DNA of 64,000 nt from Thermodesulfobacteriota bacterium (GTDB taxonomy: Bacteria; Desulfobacterota; DSM-4660; Desulfatiglandales; Desulfatiglandaceae). Location: NCBI GenBank assembly GCA_028278625.1, contig JANQDY010000129.1, forward strand, positions 1 to 64,000, read 5' to 3'. The notes under the pieces are model-generated. The model did no database searches. It had not been told where the DNA came from and saw nothing but the letters and a program-made list of their open reading frames with translations. A program made the position numbers and the translations under genes. The number at the start of each line of letters is the position of its first letter. Positions within the stretch are counted from its first letter, which is position 1. This document shows positions 1 to 10,300 of the stretch, piece after piece.

Positions 1-64
1 GGGTTTATGACCCTCTTTTTTCAATAACTACAAAGTCTTACTACAGAGACCTACGCTACATCAC

Positions 65-89
65 TATTTAGTTTTCAAAGAACAAGCTT
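65..89 (-). promoter_or_regulatory. boxA-like rRNA antitermination motif
   Basis: The minus strand reads GTTCTTTGAAAACTAAATA, which resembles the boxA-type antitermination element found in leaders and spacers of bacterial rRNA operons. It lies just downstream of two tandem consensus promoters pointing off the left edge. The inference is that a 16S-led rRNA operon starts outside the window. No rRNA sequence itself is visible in positions 1-64. Confidence 0.55.
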
Positions 90-107
90 CAAACCGACAA
101 GAGTTTT

Positions 108-136
108 ATTCTAAGGCAACCAGCAAAATTTGTCAA
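108..136 (-). promoter_or_regulatory. sigma70 promoter, downstream of a tandem pair
   Basis: On the minus strand TTGACA (136-131) is followed after exactly 17 bases by TAGAAT (113-108). It is the second of two tandem promoters and precedes the boxA-like motif. There is no open reading frame between it and the left edge, so it should drive a stable RNA outside the window. Confidence 0.65.
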
Positions 137-186
137 GCTCTATTCTTAAATTCCTGATCGATTTTCCGTTCGCCAAAGAATCAGTG

Positions 187-215
187 TTTATACAATTCGC
201 CTCGGATTTTGTCAA
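187..215 (-). promoter_or_regulatory. sigma70 promoter, upstream of a tandem pair
   Basis: On the minus strand TTGACA (215-210), a 17-base spacer and TATAAA (192-187) form a near-perfect sigma70 promoter. It begins only 11 bases beyond the ctpA stop codon. Two strong promoters 79 bases apart followed by a boxA-like element is the usual P1/P2 layout of rRNA operons. Confidence 0.65.
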
Positions 216-225
216 TAACTTTTTT

Positions 226-1572
226 CTACTCAGTCGCATCTTTTCCGGAACTGCCATTTATTTTTGAGAAAACGGCCCAACTCTTCAGAAGCTGCAGGGC
301 ATGGCGCACCTGATTATCCTTTTCGAGAAGCTCTCTGGCTTTTTTCTCTTCATCGGTCTCAGGTCTCTTGCCGTTTTCTTTTACTTCACCTGTTTCACCG
401 ATCATATGCCCCTTGAGGTCTTCTTCTCGGATAAACCGAGGACTCTTCTTTTTGGCCTCTTTCTCAGGTGCCACAAATGAAATCTCCACATCCGGGGTGA
501 TGCCGCTTGATTGTATTGACTTTCCGCTGGGTGTGTAATACCGGGCCGTTGTCAAGCGAAGACCCGACCCATCGGACAATGGGAGAATCGTCTGAACAGA
601 GCCTTTTCCGAAGGTTCTGGATCCCAGAATAAGGGCCCTCTTGTTATCTTGCAGTGCCCCCGCCACAATCTCGGCGGCGCTGGCGCTTCCCCCGTTGACC
701 AATGCGATGATGGGATACGCCCTGGGGTGGCTGTTCTTGTGTGCTCTCGCTTCAATATCATGGGAGCCTTTCCGTCCTTTCGTGCTCACAATGATGCCGG
801 AATCGAGAAAAAGCTCTGAAACATCAATGGCCTGAGAAAGTAAACCGCCCGGATTGTTCCGCATATCCAGCACCAAACCTTTCAGGCTTTTATCCTTCTC
901 CATGTTTTTAAGGGCTTTTGACAGGTCTTGAGCGGTATTGCTTTGAAAATTGGAAAGCCGCACATATCCGATGTGGGGGGTGAGCATGAAAGAGCGCACG
1001 CTTCTAAGGGGTATCACACCTCTGGTAATGGCAAATTCTATGGGCTTTTCCTCGCCCTCACGCACAACGGTCAAATTGACTTCGGTCCCCTCGGGTCCCC
1101 GTATCTTCTTCACCGCCTCCATCAAACTCATATCCAGTGTGGATTCCCCTTCCACCTTAATTATTTTGTCCCCGGCTTTCATGCCTGCCAGATATGCGGG
1201 CGTCCCTTCAATTGGAGACACAACCGTCAATACCTTGTCCTTTACGGTAATTTCAATGCCAATCCCTGAAAAGCTGCCCTTTGTCTCCGTCATCAATTCG
1301 TTGAATTCTTCCTTGGTCATGAAGGAGGAATGGGGATCCAGGCTTCTTACCATTCCCTTAATGGCACCGTAGACAAGGTCCTTTGCTTTCTGGGGTTCCA
1401 CATAATTCTTTTCAACCTGCCTTAAGACCTCAGTGAGAAGCTCGATATTCTTGTAGACATCCTCTGAATCGGCTTTCACCCTGCTTCCGTTTCCATTGAA
1501 AAAAAGGAAACCCAACACAAGAAAGACAATCAAGATGATGTTTAAGGAAAATTTCCGCTTGGATGTAAACAT
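226..1572 (-). CDS. ctpA: S41-family C-terminal processing protease (CtpA/Prc type)
   Basis: This is a 448-residue periplasmic serine protease that trims or degrades exported proteins. An N-terminal membrane segment or signal (LNIILIVFLVLGFLFF) is followed by a PDZ domain (GIGIEITVKDKVLTVVSPIEGTP region) and the S41 core. The catalytic Ser is in GGSASAAEIVAGAL and the Lys in FGKGSVQ. The start at 1572 is preferred over the longer frame from 1650 because AAAGGAG lies six bases upstream of it. The C-terminal tail is charged. It ends the ftsEX-envC operon, and CtpA-type proteases linked to EnvC-like activators are commonly tied to peptidoglycan hydrolase control; here that link is inferred from position. 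Confidence 0.92.
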   Translation of the reverse strand: MFTSKRKFSLNIILIVFLVLGFLFFNGNGSRVKADSEDVYKNIELLTEVLRQVEKNYVEPQKAKDLVYGAIKGMVRSLDPHSSFMTKEEFNELMTETKGSFSGIGIEITVKDKVLTVVSPIEGTPAYLAGMKAGDKIIKVEGESTLDMSLMEAVKKIRGPEGTEVNLTVVREGEEKPIEFAITRGVIPLRSVRSFMLTPHIGYVRLSNFQSNTAQDLSKALKNMEKDKSLKGLVLDMRNNPGGLLSQAIDVSELFLDSGIIVSTKGRKGSHDIEARAHKNSHPRAYPIIALVNGGSASAAEIVAGALQDNKRALILGSRTFGKGSVQTILPLSDGSGLRLTTARYYTPSGKSIQSSGITPDVEISFVAPEKEAKKKSPRFIREEDLKGHMIGETGEVKENGKRPETDEEKKARELLEKDNQVRHALQLLKSWAVFSKINGSSGKDATE

Positions 1573-1744
1573 TTCAAACTCCTTTGGCAATTTGACCTTG
1601 ACCCACAGCCCTTTCTTCATCAATTGGCGCGGCGGAATCTCAGTTTCCACTATCCGTCTCCGCCAATCGGCAATGAAATCACCGGCAAATTATTATAGTA
1701 AGTTAATTGGCGCTGGAAGCCAACAAAAAAACGGCCGGCGTCTG

Positions 1745-2908
1745 TTAATTGGTTTTCAGCCAAGCCCTTGGATTCAGCTTTTTGTCTGCCTTTCGAACCT
1801 CAAAATAGAGGCTTGCGCCCTTTTTCACACCGTTCTTTCGAACCCAGCCCACAATATCGCCACCCAGAACCTGATCCCCTTTTTCTTTTTCACGTTTTGA
1901 AAGATGTGCTGAAACCGTAAAAAATCGTCCCCCATGGCTTAAGATAACAACCTCACCGTATCCTTTCAATTGGCCTGAGTAAACGACGTCTCCTTTGAAA
2001 ACAGCTCTTACCGGGGAATCATCGGTCGCCTGAATCACCACGCCGTTAGCATTTGCGGATGGTACATCGCCGCGTTTACGGCCGCTTCTTATCTTTCCCC
2101 GAACCGGCATGGGGAGTTTGCCTTTACATTCTTTAAAACTGAGCGAAGGGTCAAGACGATAAAGATCCTCTTTTTCGGTAGGAGCGAGGGCTTGCTTGAG
2201 ATCCGCCACCGCTTTTTCAAGCTCATCCACGGACGTTTCGTAGAAGACTTTTTCCTTATGGATTTTCATCAGCAGAAGCACCTTTTCATCAAGGGACATC
2301 TCGAGGGAGGTGAGACGCAGGTTTTTCTCTTTCAACTGATTTTCCGTCCCTTTAATGGATGCTTCTGTTTCCACGATGTCTTCCTGGCAGTCCGAGGCCT
2401 GCTTTGACAACAAGCGAAACTTCCGGCGATCCTTCTCGGTAATAATCCTTACGTAATTGATGCTTCGCCGTAGATCGCTTAATGTTTCAGCGGTCCCCAG
2501 CAAACGGACATTTCCTTGTCGCGAGTATTTGTAAAGCGCAATCAGATACTGACTGATTTCCTGTTCAATGCGCATCAGGACAGGCCCAAGGGCCTCGAGC
2601 CTCTCTTTTTGCGCATCCAGATGATCACCCACCAGGCCAATGCTCGATTTCAGGGCCGCTATTTCTTTTTTCGTGTCAACCACCCGGTCTTCAAGTTGCG
2701 CCACAAGCTTCAGCAATTCCGCTTCTCTGGAACGAAACTGATTGAGTCTCCCGCTCTCCTCACTCAGTTTGGATTCAATCCGGCGAATCTGCTCTTTTTG
2801 GGGAATCTTCCCTTCCGCCGCATATGCCGGCGGAACATGGGGGGGAAAACCCGAAAAAAGAAAACAAAGACAGAGCGCGCAACCGGATATCAATCTTCTG
2901 TTCATCAT
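1745..2908 (-). CDS. envC: EnvC-like murein hydrolase activator (coiled coil plus M23 domain)
   Basis: This 387-residue secreted protein has a signal peptide (residues 1-30), a long coiled-coil region to about residue 240, and a C-terminal LytM/M23 fold (about 260-385). In known systems EnvC is recruited by FtsEX and activates septal amidases rather than cutting murein itself. Here the motif around VRAVFKGDVVYSGQLKGYGE lacks the usual first metal-binding His, and HGGRFFTVSAHLSK keeps only part of the HxH region, so it is probably a degenerate, non-catalytic M23 domain as in EnvC. Its start overlaps the ftsX stop, implying translational coupling. Confidence 0.88.
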   Translation of the reverse strand: MMNRRLISGCALCLCFLFSGFPPHVPPAYAAEGKIPQKEQIRRIESKLSEESGRLNQFRSREAELLKLVAQLEDRVVDTKKEIAALKSSIGLVGDHLDAQKERLEALGPVLMRIEQEISQYLIALYKYSRQGNVRLLGTAETLSDLRRSINYVRIITEKDRRKFRLLSKQASDCQEDIVETEASIKGTENQLKEKNLRLTSLEMSLDEKVLLLMKIHKEKVFYETSVDELEKAVADLKQALAPTEKEDLYRLDPSLSFKECKGKLPMPVRGKIRSGRKRGDVPSANANGVVIQATDDSPVRAVFKGDVVYSGQLKGYGEVVILSHGGRFFTVSAHLSKREKEKGDQVLGGDIVGWVRKNGVKKGASLYFEVRKADKKLNPRAWLKTN

Positions 2909-3798
2909 ATTCTGATAAAGCGGCCGATGGCGATCAGGCTTCCGATCAATCCCAACGCCATACTGATCAGAAAAAGGAGTACCATATGGGGAATCGAAAG
3001 AAAGACGAGATCGAGTGAATTGGCCACAAGGAACTGTATCTTCTTTGTAGCGAAAAACAAATATCCCCCGCCCAGCATCAACAGGGTGAACATCCCCGCC
3101 AGAACGCCCTGGAACACCCCTTCCAGAAGAAAGGGGATTTTAATAAACCGATCCGTGGCCCCCACCAGTTTCAGTATTTCAATTTCGGGCTTTCGATAAG
3201 TGATGGTTAGCTTAATGGTGTTGGTGACAATAAAAGTAACACAAAGACACAGAAGGGCCCCAACAACAAAGAAGATGGTTTTCACCATACCCATCAGCTC
3301 TTTAAAAGGACCCAACCATTCTTGGCTGGATTGAAAATCCGCCACGCCCTCCAATTCCAAGAGGGCTTTTTTGACGGCTTCAGGATCCATCCCTCGATTC
3401 CGGGTGCGATCAAAAAAAATTTCGTAGGAAGCCGGCAGCGGATTGCCCGACAGCTGTGACAGGAGCGCCGCATCATCGCCCAGGGTCTTTTTAAGATCCC
3501 TCAATGCTTCTTCCTTTGATACGTACAATAAGGATTTTTCACCAGGAATCTCTCTTAAGAACTTGTCGATTTTGTCCCTTTTGTAATCGCTGACATGGTC
3601 TTCCAGATAGACGGAAAAAGAGAGGCTGTTTCCCCAACCCTGCACCCAGTTGGCCACGTTTGCATAAAGAAGCATGAATATGCCGAAGATCAGAAGGGAC
3701 GACGTCATCGTACCCAAACCGAGAATATGGACCGCCAGATTATCCCTGATGTTTCGAAGGGCCTGTTTCAAGAAATAGGTTCTGAATCGAATGCGCAT
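2905..3798 (-). CDS. ftsX: Cell-division ABC-type permease FtsX
   Basis: This 297-residue membrane protein has a first transmembrane helix near residues 28-48, a periplasmic domain of about 120 residues, then three more membrane helices, which is the FtsX topology. FtsX couples ATP hydrolysis by FtsE to periplasmic EnvC and amidase activation at the septum. The gene overlaps ftsE by 31 bases and envC by 4 bases, so the three are almost certainly co-translated. Assignment rests on topology and gene order. Confidence 0.92.
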   Translation of the reverse strand: MRIRFRTYFLKQALRNIRDNLAVHILGLGTMTSSLLIFGIFMLLYANVANWVQGWGNSLSFSVYLEDHVSDYKRDKIDKFLREIPGEKSLLYVSKEEALRDLKKTLGDDAALLSQLSGNPLPASYEIFFDRTRNRGMDPEAVKKALLELEGVADFQSSQEWLGPFKELMGMVKTIFFVVGALLCLCVTFIVTNTIKLTITYRKPEIEILKLVGATDRFIKIPFLLEGVFQGVLAGMFTLLMLGGGYLFFATKKIQFLVANSLDLVFLSIPHMVLLFLISMALGLIGSLIAIGRFIRI

Positions 3799-4451
3799 GT
3801 ATCTCCGGAAAGTCTTCCCTGCTGAAGTAGAATGGTGCGATATGGTGCGTTTTCAAGGAGATCCCGACTGTGCGTGGCAATTACCACGGTGGTCCCCTGG
3901 CGGTGGATGCTCTTAAAAAGCGCCATGATTTCTCTGGTCAGGTCCGGATCGAGGTTGCCCGTGGGTTCATCCGCCAGAAGAATGTCAGGTCCCTTCACAA
4001 TGGCCCGGGCCAGGGCCACCCGCTGCTGCTCACCCCCTGAAAGGGAGAGGGGACGAACCTTTTCTTTGGCTTCGAGTCCCACCAGTTGGAGGGTTTGGCG
4101 GGTCTTCTTTCGAATCATGCGGGAGGGCTCACCCATGACTTCGAGAGCGATGGACACGTTTTCAAATACGGTCTTTCCCGGTAACAGCTTAAAATCTTGA
4201 AAAACAAAACCGATCTTTCGGCGGAGCAGATCCATTCTTGCCCGACTGATGCGGCTCAGATTGATGGAATTGATGAGAATATACCCTTGTTGCGGTTTTT
4301 CAGCCCCAAACAGCAATCTCAAAAGGGTTGTCTTGCCGGCACCGCTGGGTCCCGTTACAAAAACGAATTCCCCCTTTGCGATGGTAAGATTGATATCGTT
4401 TAATGCTAGGTGGCCGTCGTATTTCTTGGACAGATGAAATATCTGGATCAT
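3768..4451 (-). CDS. ftsE: Cell-division ATP-binding protein FtsE
   Basis: This 227-residue ABC ATPase shows Walker A GPSGAGKTTLLRLLFG, signature LSGGEQQRVALARAI, Walker B ILLADEPTGNLD and the switch His in VVIATHSRD. FtsE partners with FtsX at the division site. Its ATG overlaps the stop of the upstream tolC-like gene (TAATG), so it sits in the same transcript. Linkage of an outer-membrane efflux channel to ftsEX is less common than the ftsEX-envC-ctp core. Confidence 0.95.
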   Translation of the reverse strand: MIQIFHLSKKYDGHLALNDINLTIAKGEFVFVTGPSGAGKTTLLRLLFGAEKPQQGYILINSINLSRISRARMDLLRRKIGFVFQDFKLLPGKTVFENVSIALEVMGEPSRMIRKKTRQTLQLVGLEAKEKVRPLSLSGGEQQRVALARAIVKGPDILLADEPTGNLDPDLTREIMALFKSIHRQGTTVVIATHSRDLLENAPYRTILLQQGRLSGDTCAFDSEPIS

Positions 4452-5776
4452 TAATACGTGCCCATGGCCCTCAAGAGTCTTGCGCGGGCCAGATGGTAGT
4501 CAAACAGCGCGGTGAAGTGATTGACACGGGCACGGGTAAGATAGCGTTGCGCATCCAGGACTTCCGTTGATGTGCTGACCTGGGCTTTGTAGCGTTCCTG
4601 GCTCACTCTCAGATTCTCTTCTCCTTGCTCCACCGCCTTTTTGGTAATGGGGATGTTCTCCTCGGCTGTCTGAAGATCCAAAACGGCATCCTTAATCTGC
4701 AGTTGTATCTGCTCCTCCAGTTCCATTTTGGTCTTCAGGATTTCATTTTTCACGCTCTGCTGCTGTTTTACATTGTAATAGGTCTTACCCCACTCCCAGA
4801 ATGTCCACTCCAGCCCCACAACCGCTTCCCAGTTGCTGGCTTGATGATAAGCGCCGCCGGATACGGAGGGTGTATCCCCCTGCTTGATGTAGTCCCAGGT
4901 GAATACCACTTCAGGATAATATCTGCTTCTGCTCAACCTGATCTGTTGATCTGACTGAAGCAAATTCACATCAATCAATTTCATTTCCGGCCGATTTTTG
5001 AAGGCAATCTCAACGTATTCCTGGAAATTCCCTTTTTCAGGGGTATGCACACTGATTTCTTCCACATCCACCTCTGCATTGACCGGCCTTGACAAAACCG
5101 AATTGAAATTGGACCGGGCCAGCCTGGCTTCGTTTCTGGCAGAGGTCAAATCGTGTTTGGAGTTGCTGGCATTGACTTCCGACTCCAGCAGATCATTGAT
5201 GGGGATCATTCCCACCTTGTGGTAATTGCGTGCCACCTCGGCGTGGGACTCAAGGGCCTCCGCCGCCTTGAGTGCCGTCTCCACCGCCATATCGGCCGTC
5301 AGGATATTGAAGTATGCGGCTTTGGCCTGAAGTGCCAAATCCAGCTCCTGTGTCTGTACCTCAAGTTCCGTTTGATCAATGCCCAATTCCGAAAGCCGAT
5401 AGGTGCTCGTGAGGGCAAACCCCGTAAAGATCGGCTGCTTAATGGTTCCTCTCCATTCGTAATTGTTCTCGGTACCCACTGTAAAAGGACTTCCCGGTAC
5501 ACCATCAAAGAAAACTTCCTGATTCCAGCCGTAACGTCTATAGCCGTAGGACGTGCTCAATTTGGGAAGAAAATCGGCCCGGGCCTGTCTCCTCACGAAT
5601 TCGGCCTGATTGAGCTGTTCTTTTTTGGCTTTGAGCTGCCAGTTGTTGGCGAGGGCCTCTTTTACCGCCTGCTCCAGTGTGTAGACCTTTTTATCCCCTG
5701 CCTGCGCCAAATCTACAAAATATGGGTTGGATAGCAGAAGCGCAACAAGCGCCATCGCAAACCACGCGTATTTCAT
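4451..5776 (-). CDS. TolC-family outer-membrane efflux protein
   Basis: This 441-residue protein starts with a signal peptide (residues 1-26) and has two repeats of long helical segments with short beta regions, as in the OEP/TolC family. The C-terminal repeat contains ERYKAQVSTSTEVLDAQRYL, typical of the family. It would form the outer-membrane duct for the RND adaptor and pump encoded divergently from 6035. It is also the first gene of the ftsEX operon, with a consensus sigma70 promoter 5833-5861 upstream. Confidence 0.9.
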   Translation of the reverse strand: MKYAWFAMALVALLLSNPYFVDLAQAGDKKVYTLEQAVKEALANNWQLKAKKEQLNQAEFVRRQARADFLPKLSTSYGYRRYGWNQEVFFDGVPGSPFTVGTENNYEWRGTIKQPIFTGFALTSTYRLSELGIDQTELEVQTQELDLALQAKAAYFNILTADMAVETALKAAEALESHAEVARNYHKVGMIPINDLLESEVNASNSKHDLTSARNEARLARSNFNSVLSRPVNAEVDVEEISVHTPEKGNFQEYVEIAFKNRPEMKLIDVNLLQSDQQIRLSRSRYYPEVVFTWDYIKQGDTPSVSGGAYHQASNWEAVVGLEWTFWEWGKTYYNVKQQQSVKNEILKTKMELEEQIQLQIKDAVLDLQTAEENIPITKKAVEQGEENLRVSQERYKAQVSTSTEVLDAQRYLTRARVNHFTALFDYHLARARLLRAMGTY

Positions 5777-5832
5777 TTCACGCTCCTTCCAGAGTCAATT
5801 AACGGGTTATCACAACGGTTAAGTACGGGTAT

Positions 5833-5861
5833 TCATTAAAACAGGGGCTTGAATATGTCAA
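5833..5861 (-). promoter_or_regulatory. sigma70 promoter for the tolC-like/ftsEX/envC/ctpA operon
   Basis: The minus strand shows TTGACA (5861-5856), 17 bases, then TAATGA (5838-5833). It lies about 57 bases upstream of the TolC-family start and is the only good promoter-like sequence found before that operon. Confidence 0.6.
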
Positions 5862-5908
5862 TGCAAACTTTGCTGTCTTTTATTACGTCGCCCATTTGGA
5901 AATTTTGT

Positions 5909-5936
5909 CTTGACGAAGAACTTATTGATAGTCAAG
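5909..5936. repeat. Inverted repeat in the divergent tolC-like/RND intergenic region
   Basis: CTTGAC at 5909-5914 and GTCAAG at 5931-5936 form a perfect 6-base inverted repeat with a 16-base gap, in the 258-base region between the divergent operons. It could be an operator for a local regulator or chance. No regulator gene is adjacent. Confidence 0.3.
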
Positions 5937-6034
5937 AATAATAGGAAAATCCTAACAGTTGTCCCGCCGGATTGCTTAACCCATCATCCATTGTGGGCAT
6001 CTTAATAAAGGGCTTGAAATGCGAGGAACACAAG

Positions 6035-7381
6035 ATGGCCGGATCACATAAAAAGAAAATCCTGGTAATGATTCCTTTGCTTTTGGGGGTTTTTGCGGTG
6101 GGTGCACTGGCCATGAAACGGGTAGAGGATCATGCCCAAAAAAAAGCCGAGCTCAAAAGCCGAAAACCCCTTCCCCTTTCCGTCCGTTGTATCAGGGTCA
6201 CAACCGGACCGATCCAGGCCCTTGTTTTTGGTGAAGGAACCGCCAGGGCGGTTCGCCGGGAATTTTTGACCTTTGAACATCAGGGAAAAATCACCTATGT
6301 GAAATTGAATGAGGATGGAGAGACCATTCGCGCCGGGGACCGCGTAAAAGGCCCCAAGCCAGGAGAGCCTCTGGGTGAAATACTGGCGTCTTTGGACAAG
6401 CGTGAGCATCGGGAACAGTTGAATGTCAGCGGCTCGAACCTTGTGGAAAGCCAGCAGCAGGTAAACATCGCCCGTTCCCGGATCAATGAAGCAAAAGCAC
6501 AATTGCAGTTGGCCGAAGACAACCTCAAACGTCACGAAAAACTATTTAAGGTTAAAGCCATTTCCAAGTACGAGCTGGATATTGCCCGTACCCGCGCCAA
6601 AACGGCCCGTACTGCCGTCAATTCGGCAAAAGCCGGGCTTCAAGCGGCACAGTCCGGCGTTAATGCGGCCCGGGCCCGGATGAAGCAGGCCCAACTGCCC
6701 ATTGAACGGAGCAGTATTTATGCCCCTTTCGACGGAATACTCACCTATGTCAACGTAAACAAAGGCGATTACTTCTCACCCAATCTCGTCAACACCGGCA
6801 GTGAAGAGGCGCTGCTCAAAACCATCCCCATTGTTGTCATTGATCCCGGGCAATTTGAAATCACCATGGAACTTCCCTATTTTGACGGCGCCCTTGTTCA
6901 ACCGGGACAGCCGGCCATCATCATGACATCCGCCGATGTCATTCCTTCGCCTCAAGACTTTCAGCCGGAAACGCAATCTCGCATGGGGACCATCCGCGGA
7001 ACGGTCTTTTCGGTAAGCCCGGCGGTCAGCCCGGGCGGACGCGCCATCCAGGTCAAGGTCAGAACCGAAAAAGACGTTAAGGGGATTCGGGACGGCATGT
7101 TCGTCACCTGCTGGATCGTGGTTGCTGAAAAAACCGATGCGATTGTTGTCCCCTACGATGTCTTTGTCTACCGGAAAAACAAACCCTATGTTTTCGTGGT
7201 AAACGAAAAGACGGGCACTGTTGAAAAACGGCTGGTGGTTGAGGGGATTGCCGGTCTTTCCACCGAGGAAGTGCTTAAAGGGGTTAAGGAAGGTGAATTG
7301 GTGGTAAGTGACGGACGACACCGCTTAAGCAACGGAGCCCCCGTCAGCGTCATTGAAATCATGGGAGACAGCAAAAAGTGA
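6035..7381 (+). CDS. RND efflux periplasmic adaptor (HlyD/AcrA family)
   Basis: This 448-residue membrane fusion protein links an RND pump to a TolC-type channel. It has an N-terminal membrane anchor (ILVMIPLLLGVFAVGALAM), a split lipoyl/barrel-sandwich domain around a long alpha-helical hairpin (about residues 120-220), then beta-barrel and membrane-proximal domains. The start at 6035 is chosen over 5972 because GAGGA lies seven bases upstream. Its stop overlaps the GTG start of the pump gene. The cognate outer-membrane protein is probably the divergent TolC-family gene. Confidence 0.9.
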   Translation: MAGSHKKKILVMIPLLLGVFAVGALAMKRVEDHAQKKAELKSRKPLPLSVRCIRVTTGPIQALVFGEGTARAVRREFLTFEHQGKITYVKLNEDGETIRAGDRVKGPKPGEPLGEILASLDKREHREQLNVSGSNLVESQQQVNIARSRINEAKAQLQLAEDNLKRHEKLFKVKAISKYELDIARTRAKTARTAVNSAKAGLQAAQSGVNAARARMKQAQLPIERSSIYAPFDGILTYVNVNKGDYFSPNLVNTGSEEALLKTIPIVVIDPGQFEITMELPYFDGALVQPGQPAIIMTSADVIPSPQDFQPETQSRMGTIRGTVFSVSPAVSPGGRAIQVKVRTEKDVKGIRDGMFVTCWIVVAEKTDAIVVPYDVFVYRKNKPYVFVVNEKTGTVEKRLVVEGIAGLSTEEVLKGVKEGELVVSDGRHRLSNGAPVSVIEIMGDSKK

Positions 7382-10300
7382 GCCCGGAGGCGACTCCCAG
7401 AGAAACCGGGACACAAGACCGGGAAGAGCCCTTTACCGGGAGCAACCACCGGCCTTCTCCACTGATGCGTTTCTTTTTCATCCGTCCGATCTTTGCCATT
7501 CTGCTGACGTTTCTGCTGGTTGCCTCGGGCCTTATGGCCTATCAATCCATTGTCAAGGAAGCGGCCCCGGATTTGGCCATTCCCCAAGCCATCGTTCAAA
7601 CGGAATGGGCCGGTGCCGACCCCGAAACCATTGAAAAGCAGATCACCAATCAGATTGAAAAGAAGATCAAATCCATGAAAGGGCTCAAGCGGGTTCGAAG
7701 CGCTTCCTTCAATTCCTTTTCCGTTATTGCGGTGGAATTCCGCCCTGCCGCCAACTTGATGGAATCCATGCAGATTCTGAGGGAAAAAGTGAAGGATGCG
7801 GAACCGGATCTTCCCAAGGATGCCAAAAAGCCCAAGATTGAGCAGGTGTCAGTGGACGACACCCCCATGCTGACCATCGCGCTTTTCGGAAAAGTGGACC
7901 CCATCATACTGGGAAACGCGGCGAAATACTTAAAAGACCGTCTTGAAAAACTGCCTGGCGTCAAGAAAGTGGATCTTGGCGGCAGACGCAAGGAAGTGGT
8001 TCAGATTCTGTTGGATCCGAGCAGGCTGGTGGCGTTGGGCATATCCCCCACAACCGTTCGCGACAAAATCAGCAACAGCAATCTGGACATGCCGTGGGAC
8101 AAAATCGAGAGTGATGAAATCGGCGCAACACTGAGGCTTTACGGCCGTTTCAGAGATGTCAAAGACCTGGCCGAACTCCCGGTTTCCAGATTGCACGCCG
8201 GCCGCGTGGTGCGTCTTGACGAAATCGGGGATGTACACCGGGACCTGGAAAGGGAAAAATCGAGCGTGTCGGTGAGCTGGACGGGCTCTCCCTTTGAACC
8301 GTCCATCGACATATCCGTAATGAAAGTCCCGGGCATGGATACCCTAAAGACCATTGAACGCATCAAATCCACCTTGAAAGAGGAATTTGACGGACCGGAG
8401 GTCCCTTACGGGCTCGATTACAGCATTACTTCCGATCAATCGGAATTCATATGGGAGAAACTGACGGATGTTTTCAATAACGGCTGGCAGGCCATGCTTT
8501 CCGTTTTTGTGGTGCTCTTCTTTCTCCTGTCCTGGCGCGAAGCACTGGTGGCGGGTCTTTCCATTCCCGTCACGTTTCTGGGAGCCCTTTCGCTGATTTC
8601 CCTGCTCGGCTACAGCTTAAACGAAATGGTCATTATCGGGATGGTCATCGCCCTGGGTCTGCTGGTGGATGTTTTCATTCTGATGATGGAGGGCATGCAC
8701 GAAGGCATCTTCACTCACGACCTGTCCTTTGAACAATCCGCCGTCAGAACCGTCAAAACCTATGCCATGCCGGCCTTTGCAGGCCAGGCCACCACGATTC
8801 TGGCCATGGTGCCGCTGTTCGGCATTGGCGGCATCGATGGAAAGTTTATCCGCATCATCCCCGTCACCGCCATCTGCTGTCTTGTTTTGAGCTTCATTAT
8901 AGCGCTTTTCGTGGATATTCCCCTCTGTCGCGCGGTGTTCGGAAACATTCGAAAAGACAGTCCCAAAAGCCGCATCGATCGACTCACCGAAAAAGCGTCC
9001 AGGCATCTGTGCGACTGGAGCCTGAGCGCTACGGTTCGCAACAAATGGACGGCCCTGGGGGTTGTAACCATCACCATCGCACTTCTCATTCTGTCTCTCA
9101 TGGGCGTCGGCCTCCTTCCGAGCCTCCTTTATCCCAAGGCGGACGGGCGAAACCTGGGAATTACGGTGGAACTGGCGCCGGGAACGACCCTTTCCCGCTC
9201 AAAGGAGATTGCCGACATCCTGGGCGAAACCCTGAGGTCAAAACCGTATCTTCAAAGCGTCGTAAAATTCGTGGGCCAGAAAAGCCCCCTGTCACGCAAT
9301 TCCATCGCGGAATCGCTGATGCCCTTCAAAGACAGTTCCTATATCGGGTTTTCCTGCATTTTCACGAGGCTTGAACACAGAGATAGAATGGCATTTCAAT
9401 ACCTGGACGACCTCCGGGGGGATCTTTTAAAGGACCTTCATGCCTATCCCGGCAGCACGCTGGTCTTTACCCCTCAAACAGGGGGTTCCACAACCGAAGA
9501 TCCCATTCAGATCCAACTGTCGGGTGACAATATGGAAATCCTGAGACAGCTGTCCCGGCAGGTGCAGGGGGCCCTGGCCCGGATCCCGGGCGCCTCGGAC
9601 GTGCGTGACAATCTGGGACCCTCCCGGCTGGATGTAAAACTGCTTCCCAATCGCGAGGCTCTCGACTTTCACGGCATCGACCAGCAAGACCTTGCCTATC
9701 AGGTGAGATTCGCAATGACCGATGACGAAATCGGAAAGTTCCCCCTCCAAGGAACCGAAGATGATCTGGAGATTCGCATGGGCATTGCCTGGCCGAGCCG
9801 CGAAGGGCTTCCGGGAGGGCCGACGCAGATTGAAGAGGTCGGCCTCATTCGACCCTTTAATCCCGATGGCAAGACCGTCTCTCTCTTCTCCATATTAAAA
9901 CCGGTATTGGGGGAGGCCCCATTGTCCATCACCCACCAGGGCGGCCGGCGATCGGTGACGGTCATGAGCAAGACGGAACACCGAACGGTGAATGAAATCC
10001 TTGCCGATCTTGAACCGGCCCTCGAAACGTTTAAGAAAGACTGGCCCGCCGGATATAACTACCATTTTGGCGGAGAAGCCGAATCGGCCGCTGAAACCTA
10101 TTCCTCCGCCGGTAAGATGTTCTTCGTGGCCATCTTCCTGGTATTTGCCCTTCTGGCCCTTCAGTTCGGTTCTTTTGTACAACCGTTTATCATTATGCTT
10201 TCCCTCCCTTTTGCCATGATCGGCACATTCGGCGGCTTTTTTCTGGCCTGGATTCCCTTTTCCTTCCCGGCCATGATCGGGATTATTTCCTTGGTGGGGA

